A DNA stretch of 64,000 bases from Apis mellifera (taxonomy: Eukaryota; Arthropoda; Insecta; Hymenoptera; Apidae), in NCBI RefSeq assembly GCF_003254395.2, contig NC_037645.1:8307229-8371228 (forward strand). Reading direction: 5' to 3'. A program made the translations under genes and the position numbers. The notes under the pieces are model-generated. The model was not told the origin of the DNA and did not search any database. It saw only the letters and a list, made by a program, of their open reading frames with translations. The stretch's first letter is position 1. Each line of letters starts with the position of its first letter. Shown here piece after piece: positions 12,527-25,622 of this stretch.

Positions 12527-15500
12527 TTGCTCGTGCGCAGAGCTAGACTTTCGTCAATTTCCAACTAACGAAAATCAAAACTAATATAAAATATAATTTC
12601 ATCGTTCTTGATTTTCGTTCCATTTCATCTCAAAGAACAACCTGTTCAACCAGTTCAACCTTCATGGCTCGTGAAGTCATTTAAAAATGGCGGTAAATTC
12701 AAATATGAAATACACTCGATCTTATTATCGATATCGCTAATAAGGGATAAATGGTAATCTCCTCTTTCAAATCGGTTATACAAACCTGTCCGTTCACCGG
12801 GGTAAAGCATCCGTGAAAGTCTTCCATATGCGTGTATATATCTATCGAGCATATTTTTCAGGATATGGTGAATAGTTGTTATGTAACCTGACGTGTTGAT
12901 TTGTTCTGGCGTTGAAAGAGACGCCACCAAACACAACGAAAAAATATTCGTTTTCTCATTGCTGTCGGGCTAGAGAGTGTTCCACGAGTGTTCGTTTCCT
13001 TTATATTTTGAAAGGGAAAGAGAGGTGTTTCGTGTGTCCGATGCATGATTCTACTTTTCGATACAGCACGTTTAGTTTTGACACGATGCTCGTATTCCAG
13101 TTTCACGAAACCGGACATCAACTTGACCCACATTGCAGGTTGATGATCACCAATTTCCATTACGTTTCGTTACGCGGCAACTGGGGATGAGACGACCTTA
13201 ACATTGATGTGCATAATGGAGCATCAGGTAGGCGTTGCAGGATATCGATCCGATGATATCGATCTTAACGATGCGAAATACTTAAGTACTCGTGTGCTAT
13301 GGAAAATGATAAATGATAATGATATCTTCTCTGTTGGGAAATAAATTTTTTTTTAGATATTTAAAAAGGTGTAATTTTTCTAATAAAATACTTTTATTTT
13401 TTGATTCCACATTTTCTTCGAAAAATGAAATTTATGAATTAAGAATAATATCGTCAAAAATATGGAAATTTATTTATTAATATTTTCGATATACTTACTA
13501 CACAATGTTTTCAGATATTTCTTATGATTTTTTGTAATTTTTTTCAAATAAAAATTTGAAAATATTCTTTTCGTTTTTAGATATTCTTGTTTGTCAGAGA
13601 AAGATGTAATAATAATGATCATGTATCTCAACATTGTTGTCCTTACAAGCGAAGCTTTGGTAGCAGGAACATGGACAGATACATCAGGGAAAGCGAATAA
13701 GGATCTTCTCACTCGGAGAAAGTCCTTTCCTCTTCCTCCCCATTTGAGCAACGTTTCGTTTTATTCTCGGCCGTCGTTATCGCGTGTTACTCGAAACACA
13801 AAATGCTCGTAGGAGTCGTAAACAAGACGGCCGTATCTTTTTAAACGTATCCTTGCCACTCGCCACTCTAAGAATTAGATAAGAAAAGATGTTTGGAAAT
13901 AAGTAAAACTGAAAAAAATTACTGAAAATTATAATACCTCGACAATAACTAATTTATATTACGCACTCAAGTTTCAACGATAACACGACGTATTAATGAG
14001 TTTCTGCAAAAAAACTTACCTCAGACACGCAACTTCCAAGTAATAACGGTAGATTTTGATTAATGCCGATAATAAATTCTGCGAATTAATTACTCGGATT
14101 TGTAATACACGGTAATTTGTAATATGAATGGAATAGCAATGGAAATTTCTAAACATACATTTTTACATGTTCATCAAATCATTCTGTTCTCTATGAAAGA
14201 ATTTAACGACACGTAATATAGTAATAATAAAATTATAAGCAATAACGAACTATTTTTTTACTTCGGTATATTATTCGCAATTATTATTTTCTTTTATAAT
14301 TATAGTAATTATTAAATACTAAAAAATTTTGTTACACAACCAGGAAGACAATACATAATTAATTTGCCATTGGTTTGTATGTCCAATTACACCTAGCAAC
14401 AAACTTTCTTTTCAAATAACAAGATGAAATTACTCTTCCATAATTTTACGGTTATTTTTTTTAAATTATATATCTTATGTAACACGTATGCAAATTAACA
14501 ATTAATTAACGTTTTATTGTCTATTTGAAAAAAAAAGCACGCATTCATTTCGAACCTAACCTAAACCTCCAGTTGTTCGAGTAACGATCAACAGCGGACG
14601 AAGACGAAACTAAACAAGCTAGCAAGCAACGAACAATATCGTCAACTTTTCCATCGTGGTGTCTCGCAAGACAAACTGTCACGTCTAAAACATTTCCAGT
14701 TTACGTGGTGAAGAAGGATGAACACGATTACACGTCCCTTTCAACTCTCAACAACTCGCGAGTTAAATGAAGTACAATTACGATTTATTCTCAGCGCGAG
14801 TCATGCAGACGTACATTTCCTTGGGGAAATGCTTGACGATAGAACTCACGACACACAGCCAAGTCTGTTCTGTTACAGTTTTGCGCAACATAATAAGAAA
14901 TAATACACTTTTGCCGCGTTGCATTTCTATAATCGTTTCCTAGTTTCGCAATAACTTTCCGTTTTGCGACACGAGAGCGTTGTTGATGCTCTCCACTCGC
15001 GTTATTCACCAGATAACAGATGTCGTGTCTAACATTTTGCAGTATGTAGTGGTATCTTGCATCAAGCCACAAACTAACCTATTTATAGAGTGGATCATTG
15101 TGCTGACCAATTATGAAAGAGATAAATACGTTTTATCGAAAAACCTATTCGAATTAACGTAAAGACTTTTAAAGACTTTGACCATTAAGATTTTTAAGAA
15201 AAGGATATTTTAAGATGCAGTTAACACTTTTGTTATTCATATTTGCCATGTTTTGTTCAAGATAAAAGTAAGTGTTCTCGTTAATTTTTTTTTTTCCAGC
15301 AAAATGTTATATTTAGCATTAACGCGAAACATTGACGAGCGTTTAAAAATATAGAAACTCGCTTTACATTTTTTGCAATTATTACTTTTTGTTCAATCCT
15401 AGAAAACATTTTAAATTTAATAGTTCCGTAATTGTATCGTTGGATGCAAGTGTTGTTCGAGTAAAATGCTTAATTAAATTCTACATTTATTTTTTTCTAC

Positions 15501-16758
15501 AAATATTTTATAAATTCTATTATTGTAAACTGACATATAGTTACAACACGTACTTTTGTATGCCAATGTTGGCCAAGGAATTCGTATTTTTCTAAAAATA
15601 TAGAAACCGACGATTAAACTCTTCTCGAATAGCGCAATTGTAAGAAATGATGAAAATACCAACGACAAAAGGTAAAATTCTTGTCGCAATTACAAAGTGT
15701 CGCTATAATAATCGAAACATCTGATCGTGTCGCGAGTGATGCAGTCGAATAGTAACTTTTTGAAACGAGTCGGGATACCAGATATTCGAAACTTTCTAAC
15801 GTTCGGGCATACTGGAGAAACAGTTACGCAATTTCCTTCCGGCAATAGGTTATTTACTTTCGATCGTCATTGACCACGTCGTGCTCGATCTAACGGGATT
15901 TAAGATTGATAAGCTATCGTCGTACCATTTCCAGAGAAACAACAAAAACGCAAACGGTAAATTGGTCAAGAATTGCATGTTAATATTGAAGTCGTGTTTA
16001 CATTATACATTATCCTATAATAGAAATTTTTTTTATTTATTTTTCTTTAAATATTACAATCTCAATATTGATTTGTTTAAAAATTATCTAATTTTAAAAA
16101 AATGAATTTACTCGTAAATTATCCTATTCTTATCCTATATTACAAGAATAACTGCTTTAGAGAAATCCATAAAAAGATTAAAATTCCCTCTTTCCAAATA
16201 TCTGTGAAAAATTTTGTTTATATCCTAACCTACTTACACTCTTCATCTCTATTCATAACGGATCTTGTAATTCTTTTTTAGAAAAATTATCATCGCAATG
16301 CTCGATTCTAAAACGAATCTAAAACAGGCTGAAAGGAAGAAAGAAGACGCCACGTAGACAGATGAAACGCACGATCGTTATTACCGTTGCATCTGCCGCC
16401 ACTGTGCCGGTGACTTCGACGACATTATCGAAAGGTCAACGTAGAACTGGTCGTCTCCGGCCACGAATCACGAACACATCCAACGCGAGGATGCACTTTT
16501 AAAAGTCACTTGCAATGCGCGATGCAGGCTCACGGGTCACGTACATAAACGTGTAACGTATCCAATCTTATAACATCTCGATTGAAATATATATGCAATA
16601 ATAGTAATGAAAAATCGTAATTTTTGTTTGTAGACGTGATAATTTTCGAGAGGTCACCAGTTTCATATACTTTACATCAATGATTTACAATTATAGAAAA
16701 TTTTAAAATAAATATAAATAAAAATGATTTATTTTATTTATGGTGGATTGAAAGGAAT

Positions 16759-16983
16759 ATGAAAAAGTTCGTTGCGATTTTTTCTTTAATAATAACTTCG
16801 ATACAATACATTTTCTTGTACGCACAATTAGGGAATAATAATATTTTCTATTTTTATTCTCTCGTTAAAGGAAAAAAATCGCTGAAGAAAGGAAAACATT
16901 GTGATAATCGAATCGATTTGCCTACAGCGGTCGTGTGCCGTGACAGAGGTCGAGTGAAACGGGAAATTCGCCGCGGAATGTAG
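16759..16983 (+). CDS. Candidate 74-aa cationic secreted peptide
   Basis: The frame starts with a real ATG and opens with a basic-hydrophobic leader (MKKFVAIFSLIITSIQYIF, cleavage plausible after LYA near residue 22). The remainder is basic: KGKKSLKKGKHC, two cysteines about 15 residues apart, and a dibasic tail. It resembles the layout of a small secreted peptide precursor, but no family is recognised. The first half lies in AT-rich DNA, where hydrophobic frames arise by chance, and no clear core promoter or poly(A) signal is fixed. Confidence 0.27.
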   Translation: MKKFVAIFSLIITSIQYIFLYAQLGNNNIFYFYSLVKGKKSLKKGKHCDNRIDLPTAVVCRDRGRVKREIRRGM

Positions 16984-17219
16984 ACCCTGTCAAGGATTAC
17001 CGGTGAATAAAGACATCTATCATTCACCGATTCTTAATTAAATGCCATCGATTCGATTGCCAGTATTATTACTCCTCGCATAATCCTCCGTGCACGTATA
17101 TAATCGTAAAACGTAAAACAAAAAGCAATAACCTGTTTGCTCCTCGAAAGGAAGGAAGGGAGGGGAGGGAAAAATTAATTTCTTCGATCATCTCGTCTAC
17201 CTTTCTCGATTTCTCGCGT

Positions 17220-17700
17220 TCTCGCCTCATCGCCTGAACGTCCTCCTCCTGTTATCAGGCCGCCGGTGACACGGCACGGATGGTCGTTTGCCGAGTGAAA
17301 TGCTTCTCGCGAAGGCCTCAAGGCCGACGGGATACTTCTTGCCTCTCACTTTCGCGCGTACGCCTCTCTGGAGAGGGCCTCGTCGGACAGAGGTCCGCCT
17401 CTCTTCCTCTCCCTCGTTCAACATATCCTATTCTTCCATCCCATTCCTTTGCGAACGAGGTGAAACGAACGAGGCAAAAATCGCCATTTTGAAGATCGAT
17501 CGAGGGAGGGGGGGGGGGGAGAGGATGCAACAGCAAGTTTATAGGGATGTTTCTTTTTTTCGGGGGGAAAAAGGGTACGTTCGAAGCGCGTTCGAGATGT
17601 ATAAAAGATGAGAGGCGCGGATGGAGTGCACGCCCTCGACATTCCAAACATGCTCGTTGGAATTTCTCCTGCACACGACGTCCCACACGATCGGTGCTGG
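17220..17700. other. CpG-rich block, possibly regulatory
   Basis: GC-rich, CpG-containing island in AT-rich sequence, with a G homopolymer near 17507-17519. Overlapping short ORFs in several frames on both strands contradict each other and have no matched splice sites, so I read none as a gene. It lies about 0.6 kb downstream of gene 2's 3' end. Confidence 0.3.
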
Positions 17701-18255
17701 ATGCAAATAAGAAAAGCCGCTTATGGAGGGATAAAGATCGTCGTATACTCGTAGATTCGCCAAGGTTAGAAACGTTTAGGTATATATATATATATATTCA
17801 CCCACGAACAATATCTCGAAAATTTCTTACTTCTCCTGTATTTGTTGTGTGTGTTTTTTTAAACTATCGTGTGTGTTTTTTAGAATTTTTATTGTATTAA
17901 TTTACATTTATACAGTAAGTACCTTGAGTATTCGGTGAATGGCAGCCTTCCTCTATATATATATACACACATGTCATTTCGAATGTACTTTCTCCATTAA
18001 TGCGCAAACATATAGATATTACAAAACTGATAGAGTTACAGGTTTGTCCACGCATTTGTCACACTCTTCTCGTCGTGTTTCAATTTTTTCTTTTTTTAAA
18101 CGCTAGGAGATTCGATATACAAGAGAGAGAGAGAAAAGAAGAGGAGAGAGAGAGAGAGGACGAATTTTGCATACACGTTGCCAAGGAAATGAATTTTCAT
18201 CGTTTCTTTTTTCCACGAATGGAACGGTGGAATCGAACCGCTGCGATTTTTAGAC

Positions 18256-18261
18256 TTTAAT
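18256..18261 (-). terminator. Possible poly(A) signal of gene 2
   Basis: ATTAAA on the minus strand about 65 nt after the gene 2 stop codon, in an A/T-rich 3' UTR. It is a variant hexamer and not unique in the region. Confidence 0.25.
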
Positions 18262-18325
18262 TTTATAAAAATTTTTAACTCGTCCCGTCGAACGAAAGCT
18301 GGAAAAAATCCGCTCGATTCTCCAC

Positions 18326-20763
18326 TTAACCTCTGCGATACGGTTTCGGTTTCACTTGAACCTCTTCCCGCTGAGTCTCTTCCACCTCCTCCTGCAAAGG
18401 CTTGCCTCCCCTCGCCCCGCCGAACCTGCCGCGCCCCGTCGATTTCGTCTCGCTAGTGGCGCCGTTGCTTTTGTTGCGGCTGTGCGTGGTTGCTCTGAAA
18501 CGAAACGTTATCTTTACTTTCCTCTTCCAACACTCGAAACATCGACGAGAATTCACGATTAAATATTATTTCTAAAATATTATTTCTAAATATAAAACCT
18601 CTCTAAAGAAATATTTCTTAAAAAGAATATTCAGATAAGAGAAGATGGAATTTACTTGGACTTGGGTGTCGTCGATTCGGTGGCGCTTTGAGTGGCAGAC
18701 GTGTCCCGATGAGAGGTGGTGGGTCCCGCTTGTGCTCTTCTTCTCTTCAACGCGTCCAACAGATCTTGATTCGACCTTGAATCGCAACCATTTCCCCTCA
18801 ATGAATCGATAATCGAGACGAGATGAAAAAAATTACCTGAACGGTCTGACACCACCGCGAACTTTCTTCGACGACTCGGTGGTCGTGGTCGGCGCCTCTT
18901 CTTGTTCTTGGTTATCCTCCAGCTCCTCCTCCTCCTCCTCCTCCGCCTCGGCGGCCGGTTGCTCGATCGCCTTCGCCGTGGTCGATTGCGCCTTAAGGGA
19001 GGGTTTATTATGAACGAGCCTGCTTCGAGAAATCGATCGATTTTAAGGCGAAGGCAACTCACGGCTGGCGCGGCCGACTTCCTACCGACGCTCACGCGGC
19101 CCCTGGAGGACAGCAACCCGCCCAATCTACCTGAACCGGATCTGGCCGGGGCTGGGGTGACAGGGGCTGCCGCTGGCTCCTCCTCGTAATCGTACTCCTC
19201 CTCTGCCGATCTGACCACGGCTATCAGACAGCTGATCGCTATAAATCTGTGATAATAAATTTGATTATTTATTCTGGAGAAAAGATTCTATCTTGGATTG
19301 GATTCTCCGTTTAAAGCGGAGAAAGGAGAGAGAGAGAAATACAAATATTTGATAAGTGAGAGTAGAGTAATGGTATTTTCAATCACTTTGTAAACGGCCT
19401 GATGATGAACGGTCAGATACATTATATGGTACAAAAGTGAAAAGTTAATTACTTAGGTTTGGCGTTGACACAAAGACAAAGAAAGTAAGTTTTAACTTTC
19501 GATATTTCTTTTTTTTTTTGTAATAAAAGTATGAGAAGCCTATTCATCGTTACAATATGCTATACAATTTTATTTATTAAACGTGAGATTCTTTTTTTCG
19601 CGAATTTTTATTTGGAAATGAAACAGTTGGATCTATCGCAATTCGAATTCACCTTCCTTTGCTTTCTCTCTCGGCCATTCTCTCGTATAAACACAATAAG
19701 TGTATATATATATATAAATCACTAGTTTTATTACCAGTGATCGTGGAAAGAGGTTACGATAATAGCACAATAATCGTCAAGATGGATTCTCTACGTGTGT
19801 ATAAAGGAACGTTTGATTGATGTCGTGTGGTTAATTAATTAACAGGATGCCGTGGCAGGAAACGCAGAGATGCCTGGCGAGGTCAAAAAGCGAAGATCTC
19901 GAGCGATAGTGAAAGGCAAAGTAGATACGTTGCTTCAGATCTCTGTGAAGAAACCGACGACAACAGGAAGTTAATCTTGCTCCTCCTCCAAAGAATCAAG
20001 AAACTCTCGAAGATAACAATCTTGGATAAGTTTTCAAACCATTTTGATCCATCGATAAAAATCAGCCAACAAACAAAATAAGTTTTTTCGACGAATTTAA
20101 GAGATAATAAAGGGAAAAGAATTTTTCAATTTGGAAAGTAAATTTAATATTTTTCAGAGCGGATTTAATATTTTTAAGTGATATATTTCTTCAGCGAGGA
20201 ATTAGTGAGTAAGAGGGAATCGATGATTTCTCGACAGGCAGAAAATATCGAAGTCGGTATGTCGAAATGAAGACTAATACGCGTTGAAGAGGAGTATCTT
20301 GAAGAAATTCTGACACCGGTTTGCTCGTGAGCAATTTACTTCCCGTCGGATATTCTACCCGTCGCAATCTCGAATTTTTCTCAAAATTCTCACCTTTTCC
20401 TTATCCCCACTGTTGCAAAAATCTCCATCCGTCTAGAAAATTCGATCATACCCTAATCTAATTATTTCTTGAACAATTCATATAATATTTTTAATCTATC
20501 TATAAAGTTGTGTAATACTGTATAAATACTTTTTTAGAATGGAAATTTCTTCATATATATTTTTACAAATATCTTTCCATTTTTCATAAAATCAGTCAAA
20601 TCTCTGAGTTGTATAATATTTTTTTATATAGAAATTTCTTCATATATATATATATATTTTCATCTTATTTTTACAAATTGTATTATTTCCATTTTTCATA
20701 AAATCAGTCAAATCTCTCTTGACAAATAATACTATATAAATATTTTTTTAGAATGGAAATTTC

Positions 20764-20820
<57 letters not shown>

Positions 20821-21076
20821 TCATCTTATTTTTATAAATCATATTCTTTCTATTTTTCATAAAATTAGTCAAATCTGCAAGTTGTATAATACTATATACT
20901 ATATATTCTATATAATACTCTATATTAATATTTTTTTTTATATACTGAAATTTCTTCATATATATATATATTCTCATTTTATTTTTACAAATTGTATTCT
21001 TTCCATTTTTCATAAAATCAGTCAAATCTCTTTTATATAATACTATATAAATATTTTTTTATACAGAAATTTCTTC

Positions 21077-21108
<32 letters not shown>

Positions 21109-21382
21109 TCTCATTTTATTTTTATAAATCATACTCTTTCTATTTTTCATAAAATCAGTCAAATCTCTGTTGTATAATATTATATACTATATATTATTCT
21201 ATATAAATATTTTTTTATACTGAAATTTCTTTATATGTATATATATATATATATATTCTCATCTTATTTTTATAAATCATACTCTTTCTATTTTTCACAA
21301 AATCAGTCAAATCTCTCTTGTATAATACTATATAAATATTTTTTTATAATACTATATTTTTTTATAATACAAAAATTTCTTC

Positions 21383-21440
<58 letters not shown>

Positions 21441-23620
21441 TCATCTTATTTTTCCAAATCTCTTTCCATTTTTCACAAAATCACTCAAATCTCTGCGAGA
21501 AAAAGGATTGAGAACGACAAAGAGAGAGAGAGAGGAAGGAAAAGGAAAGAAACAGAGCGCGGGCTATTTAAAAATTGGAAGACTCTCGTCAACTTTCGCC
21601 AGGAATGGATGGAAAAATAGAAGCGAAGAAATTTTGCTCGTCCTCCTCCTCCTCCTCCTCCTCCTCCTCGAAAGGAAGGCAGTGGTTCGGGATCGGTGGA
21701 CAAAACCGGCGCGCAACCGATACACGCCGCCGCTGCCTGTCTTTGCAGATCCTGTACACCCGTGTAACACACAACAGCGTGGATTTTGACCTGTGACATT
21801 CACGTACGAAACTCACTTTCTCTGGCTTGGCCGCGCGCAAGAACAGGCAGCCGGCTCACAGGATTGGCCGGATTGACGAAGCGTATTCCCGACGAATACG
21901 TGATACGTGTTCACAAATGTCACGAAAACTAGCCGGAGACGGACGAGCGGGCCAACTTCGTTCGGAACCGAAAAAACGAGGCGAGAAAACTGTTGCCCTT
22001 CCCCTCCCCCCCCGTTTTTTTCGCAATCCTCTTCGAGATGAGCGGAATTTTAAAACGTGGGGAAGGGGAGGGAGCGATTAATCCTACCAGACGTTTTGTC
22101 AAACGCGTGAATTATTGTGAAATAATTAATGAAGAAAGAATCTGCGTGTAATAATTTAATTAATTTCTTTTGAAACGATAGAGTCATTTATATGTCATGA
22201 AAGTATGAGAATTTTTGATTCGATTATTATACATCTTCTACTAGTAACTAGAATTCTAATTATAGGAAACGATAGGTAAAGAAAAGGAGAACGAAAGTTT
22301 CACTACTCCATCATACTTTATATACATTCGAACACGAGATGCAATTTGCGTAGCACATTAATATTATCTCGAAGAATTATAATGTGGAAGGTATAGAAAA
22401 GTAAATAAAAGGAGATCCTTCTTATCCAGCTGCATGAAATGTAATTATTATACTCGCAATTATCAACGATATTATACCTGTCGAGGCAGTGGGTTAACGG
22501 AACAAAACGGATTCCACGGTCAAAAGTTATTAGGTCTTCTCGCTGCGATTCGATGCAATTCAATTTCTCGGTCTGGCAACCGCAATCGCGATTATGACAC
22601 TTGGTTTGCTTATATAGAAAATATCCATTTCCTTTTCTTCTTTTTTTTTTTTAAATATGAATTGTGTATATACATATATATTTTTCTCGTTCACTTGTTT
22701 CTTTCGTCACGTGCGGAGAGAAATTGCTTGGTTGGGAAGGAATCGAAGTTTCAGTTTGGCTTTCAAAAAATCGTTGCGTAAGGAAACGGCCGTCGCACCG
22801 ATACTTAGTTTTTCCTCGCTGGAGGATATCAATGAAACCGTGTCTCGTTTTAATCGTAACGATGAAATTTCTATTCGATTTCCTGGTTCGAAACAGGATC
22901 CGATACTTCTTTCCACCATGTTTGCATAACGCTTGCTTTTCTCCCCGTGTTTCCCATACTTGTGTCGAAAAGTTGGCCAAAATATTATTTACATCGATGT
23001 ATATACATATTCCAAATCATTTAATTATTAATTAATAGAATTTTTTTGCAACCTCATTTTTTAACTTGATTATTATTTACTATATTGTAAGAATTAATTA
23101 AATTTGAATATTATTAATTTCGTGTGATGTAATGTAAATTGATCAAAAAAAAAAAAAATGAAGGTAAAATGTTTTCGATAATTATCCGTCTCTTCGTGCG
23201 CCTTGTTACCCAACCCGTTTCATGAAGCTGGTTAGGGTTAACAGAAATTCACGCGAGCCAGTCGACTCAAACGCGCAATGATCACTTGCGACAGATACCG
23301 AATACCGCGAGATAGCCAGAACGAGTGCACCTTTCGATCGAGGTTCCGATCGGCCTTGATTCGAACTCGTAGCAAAGCGCAATTATACATTCAACTTCGA
23401 CTAAATTCTAAATACACGTTCACGAATCGAAAAAAAAAAAATAAAAAATTCAATCAAATTCTTTTACTTAAATCGAGTGGAAAGAAGAAAAGGAATATAT
23501 TTCTTTTAATTTTTCATAAAAAAAAAAAAAAAGAAAAAACACTTTAGAAAATGATCGAACGATTAAGAGAATGACGGTGAGAAAAAAAAAAAATACTTAC
23601 GCGAGTAGAGCGAGCTTCAT
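18326..23620 (-). CDS. Gene 2: secreted Glu/Ala/Thr-rich protein, 215 aa, five coding exons
   Basis: No family is recognised. Coding exons (minus) are 23620-23601, 19246-19063, 18991-18837, 18775-18656 and 18494-18326 (stop TAA). Donors are GTAAGT, GTGAGT, GTAATT and GTAAAT. Acceptors are TCACAG, TTAAG, TTCAAG and GTTTCAG. Join phases 2, 0, 2, 2 keep one frame throughout. The product starts MKLALLAFIAISCLIAVVRS, a signal peptide cut before AEEEYDYEEE. An Ala/Pro and Arg/Gly/Ser part (residues 30-68), a Glu-rich stretch of seven consecutive E near residues 83-102, a Thr/Ser/Lys part, and a Gly/Arg-rich tail ending KPYRRG follow. There are no cysteines after the leader, so it is probably a disordered extracellular or cuticle-associated protein. 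The second and third acceptors are non-YAG (AAG), so exon 3 needs transcript support. Without those two splices the frame also stays open (see findings). Confidence 0.72.
19247..23600 (-). other. Intron 1 of gene 2 (4.35 kb)
   Basis: It begins GTAAGT directly after codon 6 plus two bases and ends ATTATCACAG. It contains minisatellite B with long AT tracts, a CTC triplet run (about 21640-21668) in a GC-rich block (21.55-22.08 kb), and AT-rich remainder. No extra exon is supported. The GC-rich block could be an intronic enhancer, by inference only. Confidence 0.6.
20520..21500. repeat. Minisatellite B with embedded AT microsatellites, about seven copies
   Basis: The landmark caNtcaaatct recurs at 20592, 20704, 20863, 21017, 21153, 21302 and 21480. 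Each unit carries GAAATTTCTTCAT, then an (AT)n tract, then TTCTCATCTTATTTTT and TTTTCATAAAATCAGTC. Unit length varies from 112 to 178 bp, mainly because the AT tract varies; the longest tracts are at 20769-20818 and about 21386-21437. Tyr-Ile repeat ORFs here are repeat artefacts. Confidence 0.9.
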
Positions 23621-23835
23621 GATTGTAGCTGGTTCGAGTGGCCGTGTCGATTGACGAAAAGAAAATTGATTCCGGAAGCTGCCCTCGTGCAACGTGGAAA
23701 CGTGGATGGCCGACTGTTACCACGGGCGCGAAGCCGCGAAGAATGAATATCGTGTGTAGAGGGAACCGAAAGCACACCACTGCAAACGCGGAGGCTGTGT
23801 ACTTTGGAGTGCCGAGTCGGGTTTCCCCTTCTCTC

Positions 23836-23846
23836 TATATATATAT
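23836..23846 (-). promoter_or_regulatory. Candidate TATA box of gene 2
   Basis: TATATATATAG on the minus strand lies about 220 bp upstream of the gene 2 ATG. A TSS near 23806-23812 would give a 5' UTR of about 190 nt in GC-richer sequence. The word is also an AT microsatellite, so the call rests on its position. Confidence 0.35.
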
Positions 23847-23899
23847 GACTCTCTCACTCTCACTCTGCCAGCAACCACCCGTGGCCGAACCCATCCACC

Positions 23900-25600
23900 T
23901 ATCGTGCATGTGATATATCCTTCTCGATAATACGAAACAGCGCGATATCCATGCTGATTGTTCGAATTCATGGAATTTCGAATAACATCTCCTCGAATAA
24001 TCCTGGATTAATTTCATTTTACCCTTTCACGCGTCGAGAGAACCGTTTCTCTTTCCGATAGAATGAATAAAATGGACACTGGTTTCGGTCAGGATATCCT
24101 TGATGTAACGCGAGCAAGGTTGAACATTCCTTTTTTTCGTGTCTCCTCTCCATTTTTGATATTTTTCCCTAGGAAGAGAGTTAATGTCGCGGCCGAGAGA
24201 ATTAGAGAAATACCGATCGGTAACACAGAGACAACTGAACGGATCGTGAGTCGATCGTCCCCCGAAACGAACGAATCGCTCTGCTTAGGACGTGTTTTAT
24301 AGTTAGATAGAGCGCGCAACCAGTGAAAGTGAACACGATGCAGACCTGGTACTTGTCCAGAGGCAAGGAATGCCAGATACCCTGCTGATATCCTCCGTGT
24401 CCTTTATTCCCTTTCTTCCTTTCATTTGTTTCTTTTTTTCTTTTCGCGCAGAAATTCTTGATCGATTTAATTTGCTGAAAACATTTGCCGAAAAAGCGAA
24501 TTGATCGCATTTTATTATTTTATTAAATCGAGAGAAACGTTTGGTGATAAAATATGGGAAAGAATTGATAGATAACTGTGCTTCGAGAAATTGTATAGAA
24601 TCAACGGAAACTTATTCGAGAGAATTGCATGAGAGAGGTTATAAATTTCCTGAGAGAAAAGTAATCTCGATGGTCTTGTTGGCTAGACAGGATGATTATC
24701 CTTGAAATTCCACGATGTCGTCCTAAGACGACACTAAAGCTGGCCGGCAGAAAAATTATTAACGTGAAAACTCGACAGGCTTGTTTTATTTTCTCGACAT
24801 TTCTCAACTTTTTTTGCTTTATTCCCAAGTCTCGACGAAACCCATTTTTTTTTCTTTTTTTTTTTTTTTTCTTTTTTTTCTTTTCACACAAATTAATTTG
24901 GCCATGACAGAATGGCAAAGATCGGGGAATAAAGTTTCGTGCCTCCATTCAGCTTCGAAAAGAAAAAGTATCGATATCTTGTGCAACTCTCTGTGATCTA
25001 TGCGCATACGACACGCGCAAATACTCGTTCGGAGTCATGAACGAAATACGTACAATGTGTTCCACAAGTATGAGAAATATTTTAGAAAATGATTCACGAT
25101 CTGAAAAGATAGTGAAAAAAACTTTATATGATAAATATATCTTCTATCTAGTGATTTTATTTATGAAACATATGAAATTTATGTCGTATATTTTTATTCC
25201 GATAGCACAAAGATGTCTATTTTACTGATAATTTCAAGTTTTAACTTAAAATTAATTCTTATAAATAATATTTTTTGAATCTATATAAAATTTTTTCATG
25301 CTATTTAAATAAAATATCATTATTTCATTCATTGAATTGCTACGAAGCTACACAAATATGAAAAAAAAAAGTAAGGTTATATCATAGAATACTTGAACTT
25401 GATTAAACTTCATTATGTTTCGTTATATTTATATTCAATCGAATATGATGAAATTTTATAAATTCCAAAAGTATAAATATACCAATAATACGAATAACAT
25501 AGCAATACGATATAAATATTAAAATGTAGTCTACGTTAAGTAAGTATGTCAAGTATAGAGATACATAATTGTAAAAATGAAACGAGAAAGAAAATAAAAT
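23900..25600. other. Spacer between gene 2 promoter and gene 3
   Basis: AT-rich with poly-T tracts (24846-24890). Several 60-110-codon frames exist on both strands, but none has a signal, domain or splice context. I see no supported gene. Confidence 0.45.
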
Positions 25601-25622
25601 TTACCTCGTAAAGAGAAAATTT

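Larger units (their letters stand above)
5110..18250. other. 13-kb region between gene 1 promoter and gene 2 3' end
   Basis: Mostly AT-rich sequence without a convincing multi-exon gene. It holds a TTC microsatellite (about 5250-5280), a mariner-like MITE, a 115-bp minisatellite, a TA microsatellite (about 11190-11220), an orphan minus-strand frame near 10.7 kb, a weak secreted-peptide ORF at 16.76 kb, and a CpG-rich block at 17.2-17.7 kb with conflicting short ORFs on both strands. The last may be regulatory. Confidence 0.5.

Noticed and set aside
14029..14087. 59-nt open segment on the minus strand between an acceptor-like and a donor site
   Set aside because: Too short and isolated; no partner exon in a compatible phase was found.
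18220..18250. tRNA B-box-like GGTTCGATTCC on the minus strand
   Set aside because: The flanking bases do not form a T-stem, and no A box or acceptor stem is present.
20753..21040. YI-repeat ORFs
   Set aside because: Direct product of AT microsatellites in minisatellite B.
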